NCBI GenBank assembly: GCA_905221615.1
Contig: CAJNDT010005390.1
Coordinates: 1-64,000 of the forward strand
Length of the DNA stretch: 64,000 bases
Reading direction: 5' to 3'
Source: Symbiodinium sp. CCMP2592
Lineage: Eukaryota; Sar; Dinophyceae; Suessiales; Symbiodiniaceae
The notes under the pieces: generated by a model
What the model was told of the DNA's origin: nothing
The model's input: only the letters and a program-made list of their open reading frames with translations
Database searches by the model: none
Position numbers and translations under genes: made by a program
Shown: piece by piece, positions 41,821 to 52,600 of the stretch
How positions within the stretch are numbered: position 1 is the stretch's first letter
How the letters are laid out: every line of letters begins with the position of its first letter

Positions 41821-42214
41821 GTGAGTATCGAGGAAGGCCAACAACGCCTGTTGCAGTACCTCACCCCCGGTTTATCAGCCTTGGAAGGCCAACGACGACT
41901 TGCTCGTACTCTGGCTTCAGCTTGGGTCGAAGCTGCCTTCACAGCTGCCCTCACCGAAGCACGCCTGTGCTCTTGCAACAGCGTGCAAGGCATTGCCGCG
42001 CTCGCTGGTGAAAAGCCGCATCTGCGTTTCATGGATGCACCAGCTCGAAGCACTTGCCCAGCAAGATCCGCCCTTCAGATGCAACCCCAAAGATCTGGAG
42101 CAAGCGGTTCAGCAACTTGGGAGACTGTCGTCAGAAGACGGTTCCATGCTGATTGAATATGTCGTATCTTTGTGCGATGCGTACATCGAGCCAGAAGCTC
42201 CACTTGAATTTTGA
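41821..42214 (+). pseudogene. Possible broken coding fragment, family unknown
   Basis: Two overlapping plus-strand frames have protein-like composition: LLQYLTPGLSALEGQRRLAR and AWVEAAFTAALTEARLCSCN in one, then LEALAQQDPPFRCNPKDLEQ and AVQQLGRLSSEDGSMLIEYV in the next. One frame shift near 42010-42040 would join them. No domain is recognised and no start is evident, so this is offered only as a possible relic. Confidence 0.25.
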
Positions 42215-42309
42215 TCCGATCTGCACGAAGTGCTTCACCTTAAACATCTTCTGTTCGAAATCGAGCACAGCAAATTCGGACTGCTCCGATGCAATTTCCG
42301 GCTGGCCCG

Positions 42310-42660
42310 AAGGCTCCTGCGAGCCGCAGAACTTGCTCTCAAGTTGAGCTTCAAAATATGTGCGCGGTGCCAAGCGGCATGATATGAACTCTACTGTTAC
42401 TAGACTCTGTAGGCTTTTTCTGGCAGCAGCACGCACATTCTGCACAGCCCGAAGGCATCAAGCTCATGTATCGGCTCATGCAAGACTTGCTCTCAAGTTG
42501 AGTGTCACATGATATGCGTGGTGGCAAGCGGCAAGATACGCAGAAGGTTTGATTATTCATGTACTAGCCATCTTCCGAAGCCTCCTATGAATCTGTGCAG
42601 GTTTGCTTGCCGGCAGCCACCGTGCACATTCCGCATAGCTTCAGCGTCAAGCTAATGCTT
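42310..42660 (+). repeat. Diverged ~160-190-bp tandem repeat
   Basis: Words ACTTGCTCTCAAGTTGAG (42331 and 42485), GTGCGCGGTGCCAAGCGGCA versus GCGTGGTGGCAAGCGGCAAG, and GCACATTCTGCACAGCC versus GCACATTCCGCATAGC with GCATCAAGCTCATG / GCGTCAAGCTAATG recur in order. This indicates two direct units. No gene is seen. Confidence 0.7.
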
Positions 42661-43255
42661 CAGATCATGTTGATGGCCTTAGTCTCCATCCTACAACTGT
42701 AAACCACTAACCCGTACACGGTCCTGAACCCTACCAGGCTACTTGAGGCGAGGTACTCTTCACTCTCGGCAGAATGGCCTTGCTCAGGAATTGGTCCTTT
42801 TAAAGGGGCCTGCCCTTTTTTTTTCTCCTGAGCGGGGCCTCGCCAGATGCGTGCCGGCATCTTTTTACTCCCCCAAAGGGGCGCTTTTTTACTCGTATTC
42901 GCCCGCCCGCCGCCCTTCAGGCAGCTCGAGCTTTTGCTCTGGCATGTTCACGGGGTACTGTTGTGCTACCGGGATAGAGCCGCTTTCTTTCAGATCTGCA
43001 AGGTCCTCTCATACAGCTTTGAAAGCCTGCGAACTACGAACTGCCGAGTCTCCGTGCGGCACGGGTTCGGAATTCCAGATGCATGCGCGGTCAAAAGGCA
43101 AGAATGACATGATCTTCGCCCACACGCCAGTTGAAAGCAACAAACTACTAAACATAACCAGGAATCCATCACCCGCACTCGTGTAGTCATCTGAACCGCA
43201 GCCACTCGGAAAAACATTTCGACTGATGTTGGCGTTTCCATACCACTAGCACCAC
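42661..43255. other. Intergenic stretch
   Basis: A stretch with T runs at 42817 and 42886 and GGGGCCTCG after the first, a phrase that also follows the T run at 22.78 kb. No supported gene. Confidence 0.4.
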
Positions 43256-43450
43256 CATCATAGTTATCATAATGATTAGCATCATGATGATGGTGATGAC
43301 TATCACCCTTGCCATTACCATCACCATCACCATCATCGTTGTTTCTATCTTCATTATTACTGCTGCAACGACCACCAGTGCTGCGACCGATACTGTGACT
43401 GCTACTGTGACTGCTACAGCGACTGCGACTGCTACTTCGACTGCCACTCT
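43256..43450 (+). repeat. Trinucleotide-type microsatellites
   Basis: A CAT/CAC/ATG-rich run (about 43256-43350, with CCATCACCATCACCATCATC) is followed by a degenerate CTGCTACTGTGACTGCTAC array (about 43380-43450). These give His-, Asp- or Thr-rich false frames. Confidence 0.8.
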
Positions 43451-43639
43451 CGGGTGCTGCAGGAAAATGTGGTCTGAGCTTGCCAACCAAAGATATTTCT
43501 CTTGAGATTCCAGTTGGATGTTCAAGCCGTCGATGCGTTTTTGCCGCAACCAGTGGGCTGGCTCCAGCTGATTGCTCCTGCGCTTTGACCTTCGAGCAGA
43601 GGCGACGCGTGAAGAAATGACAAGATGTGCTGGGAGTCC

Positions 43640-44143
43640 AGAGCCCTCAACCCTAAACTCAAAGCCCAAAACTCCTGAAAGCCTTTAAAGGGACCACACA
43701 GTTTCCTTGACCGGTCAGGATCATGGCGGCGCGTTGGATCATTTTCATGACCGGCTTCGTGCAAGGCAATCGCAGTGGGGATCTGGGATCTGCACACACA
43801 AGTCAGTGTTCAAGCTTCCATTCAACAGCAAGCTGGCCATGGGCTGCCCCTAAACCCTAAACCCAAAACCCTAAACCGATGTAGAGAAGAGGTGAACTGG
43901 TTGTGATTGGTTTTCTAGAAGCGCATTGGCTGATTGTCTCCGCCCACATGCAGCCCTGTGGCGGACAGCTGAGTTGGCCAGCCTTGATTGCTTTGGGCAA
44001 CTGCGTGTTTCTGGGCAAGGCAGCCTCAACTTTCTGCCTGCAGGTTCCCTTGACGTCCAAACAGAACCCATGCTCCTTGCAAAACTTGCATCTACCCTAA
44101 ACCCCAGACCCCTAAACCCCCCAACTCCTAAACCCTAAATAGT
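43640..44143 (+). repeat. Three interstitial telomere-like clusters
   Basis: CCTCAACCCTAAACTC at about 43648, CCCTAAACCCTAAACCC at about 43850, and TACCCTAAACCCCAGACCCC to CTAAACCCTAAATAG at about 44093-44141, all in the CCCTAAA orientation. Confidence 0.8.
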
Positions 44144-46639
44144 GTCTCGGGCAAGCAGTGTAGGCCGTCGCCTTTCACGTGGGCTGCAGGTGCATTGAGT
44201 TCACCGGCGTGGCAAGTAAACGTGGGGCTCGAGCCCAAGAGGTCCTGCATCGTGTCGATGCATCATGAGCTTCAGAAATGAAGATTGTAAAGAAAGTGGC
44301 TGTAGTTGTGGTTGTGATCTTTGATTACCCCGCTTAGTCGGCTTCAAGCTTCCCTGCTCAGTCCCTTGATCTACCATTTAGGGTTACGACATGTCCAGTG
44401 CATCCTTTGCAAACAGCAGGAGTGGAAGCCACGACCACCTAGGCCATGCACGATCGAAAAAGATGGCTGCATTGCCAGCACAGACGTGTTGGACGACCAG
44501 ATGCATGACATCTCCTGCTTGATCGGACTCGAACATGGCGGCAGGCGGAGCGATGCTAACGGGGTCATTCCGCTTGGCAGCGTCGCATGCGTGGACATTT
44601 GTATTTCGGCATATGTGCACACTTTTACTTTTCTGGGCCATGTCGTGTGCACATCACTCTGGGCCTTGTGACGACGACGACGATGATGATGATGATGATG
44701 ATGGCGCTGGTGATGGTGATTGTAAGCATGGTGATGACGATATGTGCGATGTACACTGCCCACAACAATGACGGTTCTGCTGCCTTTGTGATCTTCTGTG
44801 ATGCTGTGCTTGCGGCTCTTACTGTCAGTCAGCCTTTCTAAGTAACCACTGAGCTCAGTGAAGGGCCATGGAGATCGAGATTGTGCCTGTCGCGGTCAAC
44901 GACACCCAGCAGGCCAACATGAAGCCGGAGAGCATTCAGTTCAGGTTTGGTCCGTCTCTTGCGTGTCTGACCCTTCTTGCAATGTGCCATGGCCTGAGGT
45001 CCTCGCAGAGTCCAGACATTGCGAAACAAAGTACCGAAATGCCATTTTTGGGGCGAGGCATTTCTTTGTACCTGCAGTTTTTCTTTTGTTTGGACATTTC
45101 GGGAAAGTCTAAGGACGTTTCTACATCCACCCGTTCACAAACAGCAAGCATCCTCAAGCTCTGGAACAAGCGAAAACACCGCAGGGCTGGAAGCTGTGCC
45201 GTGCTGATGAGGACAGGGCGCGTTGCATGGCGTTTGGCCTAGGGCCAAGGGTTCCCAGTCGCTGGACCTAGTCCAGGCTCTGAAGGTGTGCAGGCCGAAG
45301 CATGACCCCTGTTTTCTGGCACCACATGCCCATGCATTTGGGTTACAGACTCCGGACTGCAGACCTGACATGCAGCGCCAGAATCCCGCTCTTCTTAGTG
45401 AGGAGGCTGCAGTGGTGGCGTGGTCAAAGGACGAGACGGCGCCAGGGGAAGGCTCCTACATGTTACATAAAGTAAAGGTCTCTACAAGTGTTATTGCGGG
45501 GGTTGCTATGAGGGTTATTGTGAGGGTATGAGGGGACCCCCATGGGAAGGCGTGATGGCGAATGGACACGGAGCAATTCAGATGGACTTGCTTTCTACGG
45601 CTGTGCAGAAAGCATAGTGCTGAGCCCATTTTGCAGTCACACCTATGAAGATCTCTGCAGAATGATTTGTCGATGGGGCAGCTGGTGTTTTTCCGCTTGA
45701 CTGATTCTTCCATACACCGCAGCCTAAAGCTGCAAGTTTGCGCTGTCTAGGCTCACCTGCTTGGAAGCTTGTCAGTGGGTCCACGCCCCAGCTGCTGCTG
45801 TCCTTCTACCTATAGGGCTACATTCGGTCACCCCCGTGCGAGCGCGCCCACAGCGCACACGCGCGCGCACACAATATCGCTCTCACGCAGAAGCACGCAC
45901 CCGCCAGCCCTGCTACGGACAATGTTTGCCAGTCCGTGAACCCCAGTAACTCGCAAGGTTTTGGTGTCTGACGCACAGATCTGCGTGCATTCGTTGAAGG
46001 ATTCGAAGGGCCGCCAAGGTTTTGCACGCTCGTGGTCTCAGCGATGCTCCTTGTGGACATTTCCACTGGTACAACCCAGACCACGGCTTCAACTCATCAG
46101 CATTCCTCAGCAAGGCTTCTTACGCTGCACATGGGTTGCGGCACTCGAAGGGAAGGCTTAGTGCTTGCAGGTTCAGCTTTACCGCTATGTCTTGTTTGCA
46201 CCCACTCTCCACTTTCTACTCTTTTTGCGGCCAAGGCCGTGCAGACTGGGAGGAGATTGCATCCTGAGGGCTCCGGACGCCTGTGTTGTCCAAGTTGCTC
46301 CCGGGGACAGGCTCACCTGGGCTGAAGTTTCTCCTTCTTTTGTGCGATGTCAGTGCGACTTCCCCCGCCCCCGCAAGAGGTCCATCGTGTTCCGGGCCTT
46401 CTTGACCGGAAGGCACCGGGACCTGGACCTGGACGAGGCCCGAGAAACGCGCCAAGGCTTCTTGTTCCGCCGCCGCCAGCCGCGAAGCTTTGCCCTGCTC
46501 AGGATGGTGCCGGGAGCGTTCTTTGCATGACGTCACACGGCGAGTCTTCTCAGGAGCAGGGAGGAAGCAGTCCCGGAGCTCGTTTGTGCATCTCGCTCTC
46601 TCTTGGCGAGGAGCCTCGCCTTCGTGCACTCCAGGCCTC
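44144..46639. other. Region without a supported gene
   Basis: Holds a GAC/GAT trinucleotide run at 44669-44703, GGTTATTGTGAGGGTATGAGG-like G-rich text at about 45505-45535, and an alternating CGCGCACACAC tract at about 45850-45880. The last ~600 bp may contain 5' exons of the receptor-like gene (a plus-strand frame at 46347-46709 ends in SNWSEVVSCDFE), but I cannot place its start. Confidence 0.4.
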
Positions 46640-49600
46640 CACCCCTGCCACGCCTCTGGCCACGTCGAACTGGTCCGAGGTGGTCAGCTGCGACTTCGAG
46701 GCGCAATAGGACCTGAGACTCCTTTGAGCCTTTAGATGAGGAGCTGCCCTGAAGATGCGAGAAGCTGTGAGGCCAACTTTTGCGGGTGGTCGAATGGTGA
46801 CAACGCCTGGCGGCCTCGTTCCGGATCGACTCCATCATCAGACACGGGACCAGAGCAGGCAGCAGAAGGGGACTGGTACGTCTACGTAGAGTCGAGCTCC
46901 AATGCGAACAAGGCTGGGTGTATCAACAAAGCAAAGGGTCGCGCGCCAGAGCCTGGTCGCAGAAATGCACGACAGGAGTTCATCCTGACCAGCGGCATCT
47001 TCGACACTTCACCAGCAACGCGGCATCTCCATTTCTATTTCCATATGTTTGGGAGACACTTGCAGACGGGCAGCCTGCGAATGGACGCGTTGCGAAGCAG
47101 TGGCTGGACGCAAGTGTGGTTGCGAATCGGAGAGCAAGGGATGCAATGGGGCACAGCATTGGTGAGTCTACCGCAGGACGCCGCAGCTGTGCGCTTCGTC
47201 GGCATCACAGGTGACAGCTGGAGGAGCGACATTGGGCTGGATGGCATCGCCGCTGGGCTCCCCACTGTGGAGTTCGATCAGCTCTCTTGTGAGTTCGGTT
47301 TCGACACCTGCCTGTGGCAAAGCACTGGGGCCTCTTCATGGCAGCTTGCGGAGGACGCGGATGGCCAGTGGCTGGAGGCTGTGCAGAGTGGTTCCCAAGC
47401 TTCGCAATGGATCTTGGAAACCGCGGCGATCTTCAACACCACTAAGGAGAAGGCCTTGGTTTTCGACTATGAGTTGAACGGCTCGGGAACCGTGGCGTTG
47501 GAGCTACAACACCAAGCCTCCGCTACTGGGGGCTGGCAGCGTTTGTGGACGCAGTCAGGCAGCCGCGGCGCAGGTTGGCATGCCGCCATCGTCACCATCC
47601 CTTCTTCCACGATGAGCCTGCGCTTGCTTGCCAATAGCACTGACGACGCAGATGTCGTGCGGATCGACAGGCTCCATGCAGCGGACGTCCTGCACGACTG
47701 GAGCTCCATTTCCTGTGATTTTGAATCCGACTTCTGTGCTTGGTCCACCAGTTCGCACCCATGGCTGCGAGAAAAAGGGACTACTTCTAGCTCAGGTACC
47801 GGGCCGGACGAGGCTGCAGAAGGTGACACGTACATTTATACAGAAGCCAGTGACAATGAGAACAAGGCCGGACCACTTCAGAAAGCTAAGCAGAATGCAC
47901 AATGGTAGTTCTTCACAAGCCCTTGTGCAGGCTTTCATTCTCACCAGCGACCTGTTCGACCCATCACCGGAAGCTCGGCATCTCCGTTTCTATTTCCACA
48001 TGTATGGTGAGGACACAGGCAGCTTGCGAATGGAGACGTTGCGAAGCAGTGGCTGGAGACAGCTGTGGTCTCGCATCGGAGAGCAAGGGACGCAATGGGG
48101 CCTGGCACAGGTGATGTTGCCGCAGGATGCGTGGGCTGTGCGTTTCATCGGCATCACAGGCAGCGACTTCAAGAGTGACATTGGGCTGGATGGCATCGTC
48201 GCTGGGCTCCCCACTGTGGAGTTCGATCAGCTTACTTGCGAGTTCAGTTTAGACACCTGCCTGTGGCAAAACACTGGTGCATCTTCCTGGCAGCTTGCGG
48301 GGGACGCAGATGGACAGTGGCTGGAGGCTGTGCAGAGTGGTTCCCAAGCTTCGCAATGGATCTTGGAAACCGCGGCGGTCTTCAACACCACTGAGGAGAA
48401 GGCCTTGGTTTTCGACTATGAGTTGAACGGCTCGGGAACCGTGGCGTTGGAGCTACAACACCAAGCCTCCGCTACTGGGGGCTGGCAGCGTTTGTGGACG
48501 CAGTCAGGCAGCCGCGGCGCAGGTTGGCATGCCGCCATCGTCACCATCCCTTCTTCCACGATGAGCCTGCGCTTGCTTGCCAATAGCACTGACGACGCAG
48601 ATGTCGTGCGGATCGACAGGCTCCATGCAGCGGACGTCCTGCACGACTGGAGCTCCATCTCCTGTGATTTTGAATCCGACTTCTGTGCTTGGTCCACCGG
48701 TTCGTACCCATGGCTGCGAGGTTCAGGGACTACTTCTAGCTCAGGTACCGGGCCGGACGAGGCTGCAGAAGGTGAGTCGTACATTTATACAGAAGCCAGT
48801 GGCAATGAGAACAAGGCCGGACGACTTCAGAAAGCTAAGCAGAATGCACAATGGTAGTTCTTCACAAGCCCTTGTGCAGGCTTTCATTCTCACCAGCGAC
48901 CTGTTCGACCCATCACCGGAAGCTCGGCATCTCCGTTTCTATTTCCACATGTATGGTGAGGACACAGGCAGCTTGCGAATGGAGACATTGCGAAGCAGTG
49001 GTTGGACACAGCTTTGGTCTCGCATCGGAGAGCAAGGGACGCAATGGGGCCTGGCACAGGTGATGTTGCCGCAGGATGCGAGGGCTGTGCGTTTCGTCGG
49101 CATCACAGGCAGCGACTTCAAGAGTGACATTGGGCTGGATGGCATCGTCGCTGGGCTCCCCACTGTGGAGTTCGATCAGCTTACTTGCGAGTTCAGTTTA
49201 GACACCTGCCTGTGGCAAAGCACTGGTGCATCTTCCTGGCAGCTTGCGGGGGACGCAGATGGACAGTGGCTGGAGGCTGTGCAGAGTGGTTCCCAAGCTT
49301 CGCAATGGATCTTGGAAACCGCGGCGATCTTCAACACCACTGAGGAGAAGGCCTTGGTTTTCGACTATGAGTTGAACGGCTCGAGCACCGTGGCGTTGGA
49401 GCTACAACACCAAGCCTCTGCTGGCGCCTGGCAGCGTTTGTGGACGCAGTCAGGCAGCCGCGGCGCAGGTTGGCATGCCGCCATCGTCACCATCCCTTCT
49501 TCCACGATGAGCCTGCGCTTGCTTGCCAATAGCACTGACGACGCAGATGTCGTGCGGATCGACAGGCTCCATGCAGCGGACGTCCTGCACGACTGGAGCT

Positions 49601-52600
49601 CCAAAATTTCCTGTGGTTTTGAATCCGACTTCTGTGCTTGGTCCACCAGTTCGCACCCATGGCTGCGAGAAAAAGGGACTACTTTTACCTCAGGTACCGG
49701 GCCGGACGAGGCTGCAGAAGGTGAGTCGTACATTTATACAGAAGCCAGTCGCAATGAGAACAAGGCCGGACCACTTCAGAAAGCTAAGCAGAATGCACAA
49801 TGGTAGTTCTTCACAAGCCCTTGTGCAGGATTTCATTCTCACCAGCGACCTGTTCGACCCATCACCGGAAGCTCGGCATCTCCATTTCTATTTCCACATG
49901 TATGGTGAGGACACAGGCAGCTTGCGAATGGAGACATTGCGAAGCAGTGGCTGGACACAGCTGTGGTCTCGCATCGGAGAGCAAGGGATGCTATGGGGCC
50001 TGGCACAGGTGATGTTGCCGCAGGATGCGAGGGCTGTGCGTTTCGTCGGCATCACAGGCGACTTCAGGAGTGACATTGGGCTGGATGGCATCGCCGCTGG
50101 GCTCCCCACTGTGGAGTTCGATCAGCTCTCTTGTGAGTTCGGTTTCGACACCTGCCTGTGGCAAAGCACTGGTGCCTCTTCATGGCAGCTTGCGGGGGAC
50201 GCGGATGGCCAGTGGCTGGAGGCTGTGCAGAGTGGTTCCCAAGCTTCGCAATGGATCTTGGAAACCGCGGCGGTCTTCAACACCACTAAGGAGAAGGCCT
50301 TGGTTTTCCACTATGAGTTGAACGGCTCGGGAACCGTGGCGTTGGAGCTACAACACCAAGCCTCTGCTGGCGGCTGGCAGCGTTTGTGGACGCAGTCAGG
50401 CAGCCGCGGCGCAGGTTGGCATGCCACCATCGTCACCATCCCTTCTTCCACGAAGAGCCTGCGCTTGCTTGCCAATAGCAGTGACGACGCAGATGTCGTG
50501 CGGATCGACAGGCTCCATGCAGCGGACGTCCTGCACGACTGGAGCTCCATCTCCTGTGGTTTTGAATCCGACTTCTGTGCTTGGTCCACCGGTTCGTACC
50601 CATGGCTGAGAGGTTCAGGGACTACTATTAGCTTAGGTACCGGGCCGGACGAGGCTGCAGAAGGTGAGTCGTACATTTATACAGAAGCCAGTGACAATGA
50701 GAACAAGGCCGGACCACTTCAGAAAGCTAAGCAGAATGCACAATGGTAGTTCTTCACAAGCCCTCGTGCAGGATTTCATTCTCACCAGCGACCTGTTCGA
50801 CCCATCACCGGAAGCTCGGCATCTCCATTTCTATTTCCACATGTATGGTGAGGACACAGGCAGCTTGCGAATGGAGACGTTGCGAAGCAGTGGCTGGACA
50901 CAGCTGTGGTCTCGCATCGGAGAGCAAGGGACGCAATGGGGCCTGGCACAGGTGATGTTGCCGCAGGATGCGAGGGCTGTGCGTTTCATCGGCATCACAG
51001 GCAGCGACTTCAAGAGTGACATTGGGCTGGATGGCATCGCCACCGGGCTGCCCAATGTGAAGTTCGATCATCTTACGTGTGACTTTCGTTTTGACACCTG
51101 CCTTTGGCAGAGCACGGGTGCCTCTTCGTGGCAGCTTGAGGGGGATGCGTCTGGCCAGTGGCTGGAGGCTTCTGGCAACAGTTCCCAAGCTTCGGAATTC
51201 ATCTTGGAAACCGCGGCGGTCTTCAACACCACTGAGGAGAAGATCTTGAATTTGAGCTTTGAATATCAGCTGAACGGCTCGGATGCCGTGGCATTGGAGG
51301 TACAGCACCAAATCTCCGCCGGAGACTGGCAGCGTTTACTGTTGGAGTCGGGTGGCCGCGGCGCTGCTTGGCACACCGGTGTCGTCACCGTCCCTCCTTC
51401 TGCTCTTGGCCTCCGCTTCGTGGCCAATGTCAGCACCGATTTCGACATGGTGAGGCTTCTTTTCTTGTCGGCCATCGAGTCCGCTGGAGCCGGAGCGCTG
51501 GCGGATGTGAGCTGCACCTTCGAGAACGACACTTGCAAGTGGTTGGGAGACTGGCAGCGCCGCAGCGGCCCCTCCCCAAATCCTACCCTCACAGGGCCCG
51601 AGGCTGCCTTCCACGCCGAGAGCTACGTTTATGCCTCAGATTCTTATAATGAGGTAGTTGTGCTCACCAGCCCCCTCTTCGCGAAGCTTGCCAACGTCTC
51701 TTACCTAGAGTTCGCCTATCACATGCTTGGTTCTGGCGTCGGCAAGCTGGAGCTATGGTACCTGAAAGGCGGCAGGTGGAGCTCGCGCTGGTCCCGGCAA
51801 GGAAACCAAGGGGCCGACTGGCTTCAGGCCAAGGTGAGGCTCCCAAGTGGGGTGGAGATGCTCCGCTTCGTGAGCTCCGGGGCAACAACGTGGGCGGAAG
51901 TCGCTTTGGATGCAATCCTCGCCTGGGAGGGGCCCGAAGCAGCCCCAGAGTTCCTGAGCCTTTCCTCTGATGGCTTTCACAATTGTGCAGTTCTCAAGGC
52001 CCAGGGGCTCCTGAAGTGCTGGGGAGCTGGTCTTTTCGGCCGCTTGGGTTACGGCAGCGAAGCAGATGTGGGGAGAGCTCCGGGTGAGATGGGGGAGAAC
52101 CTTCCGGCCGTGGACCTCGGGGAGCCCGGCGTTCGAGTGACGGCGGTGGTCTGCGGTTGGTGGCACACCTGCGCAGTTCTCGAAACGGGCGTCCTGAAAT
52201 GCTTCGGGGACAATGATCACGGCAAGCTTGGCTACGGACACACCCGCAATGTTGGCGACGAGCCCTTGGAGATGGGCCAGCACCTGCCAGCGGTGGACCT
52301 GGGCCCCGGTGCGGAGGTGGTGCAGGTGGATGCTGGAGCGTTTCACACCTGCGCTCTGCTTCGAGGCGGAAGCGTGAAGTGCTTTGGCCAGGGAGCTCTG
52401 CTGGGCTTGGGAGACGAGCCCGGGCCCCAGAGGTTCCTAGCTGCCACGGTTAGGCGCTCGAGAGAGTTAAGCTAAGGGAAGACCGTGGCGACGAGTGGGG
52501 CGAGATGGGCTCGAACCTCCCCGCGATTGACCTCGGCACCCACTTCGAAGCAGTGCAGCTGGCCGTGGGAACTTGGCTCAGCTGTGCTCTCTCAAGCCAA

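Noticed and set aside
44868-45242. Plus-strand frame MEIEIVPVAVNDTQQANMKP
   Set aside because: No domain and no paralogue, and it is overlapped by other frames of equal length.
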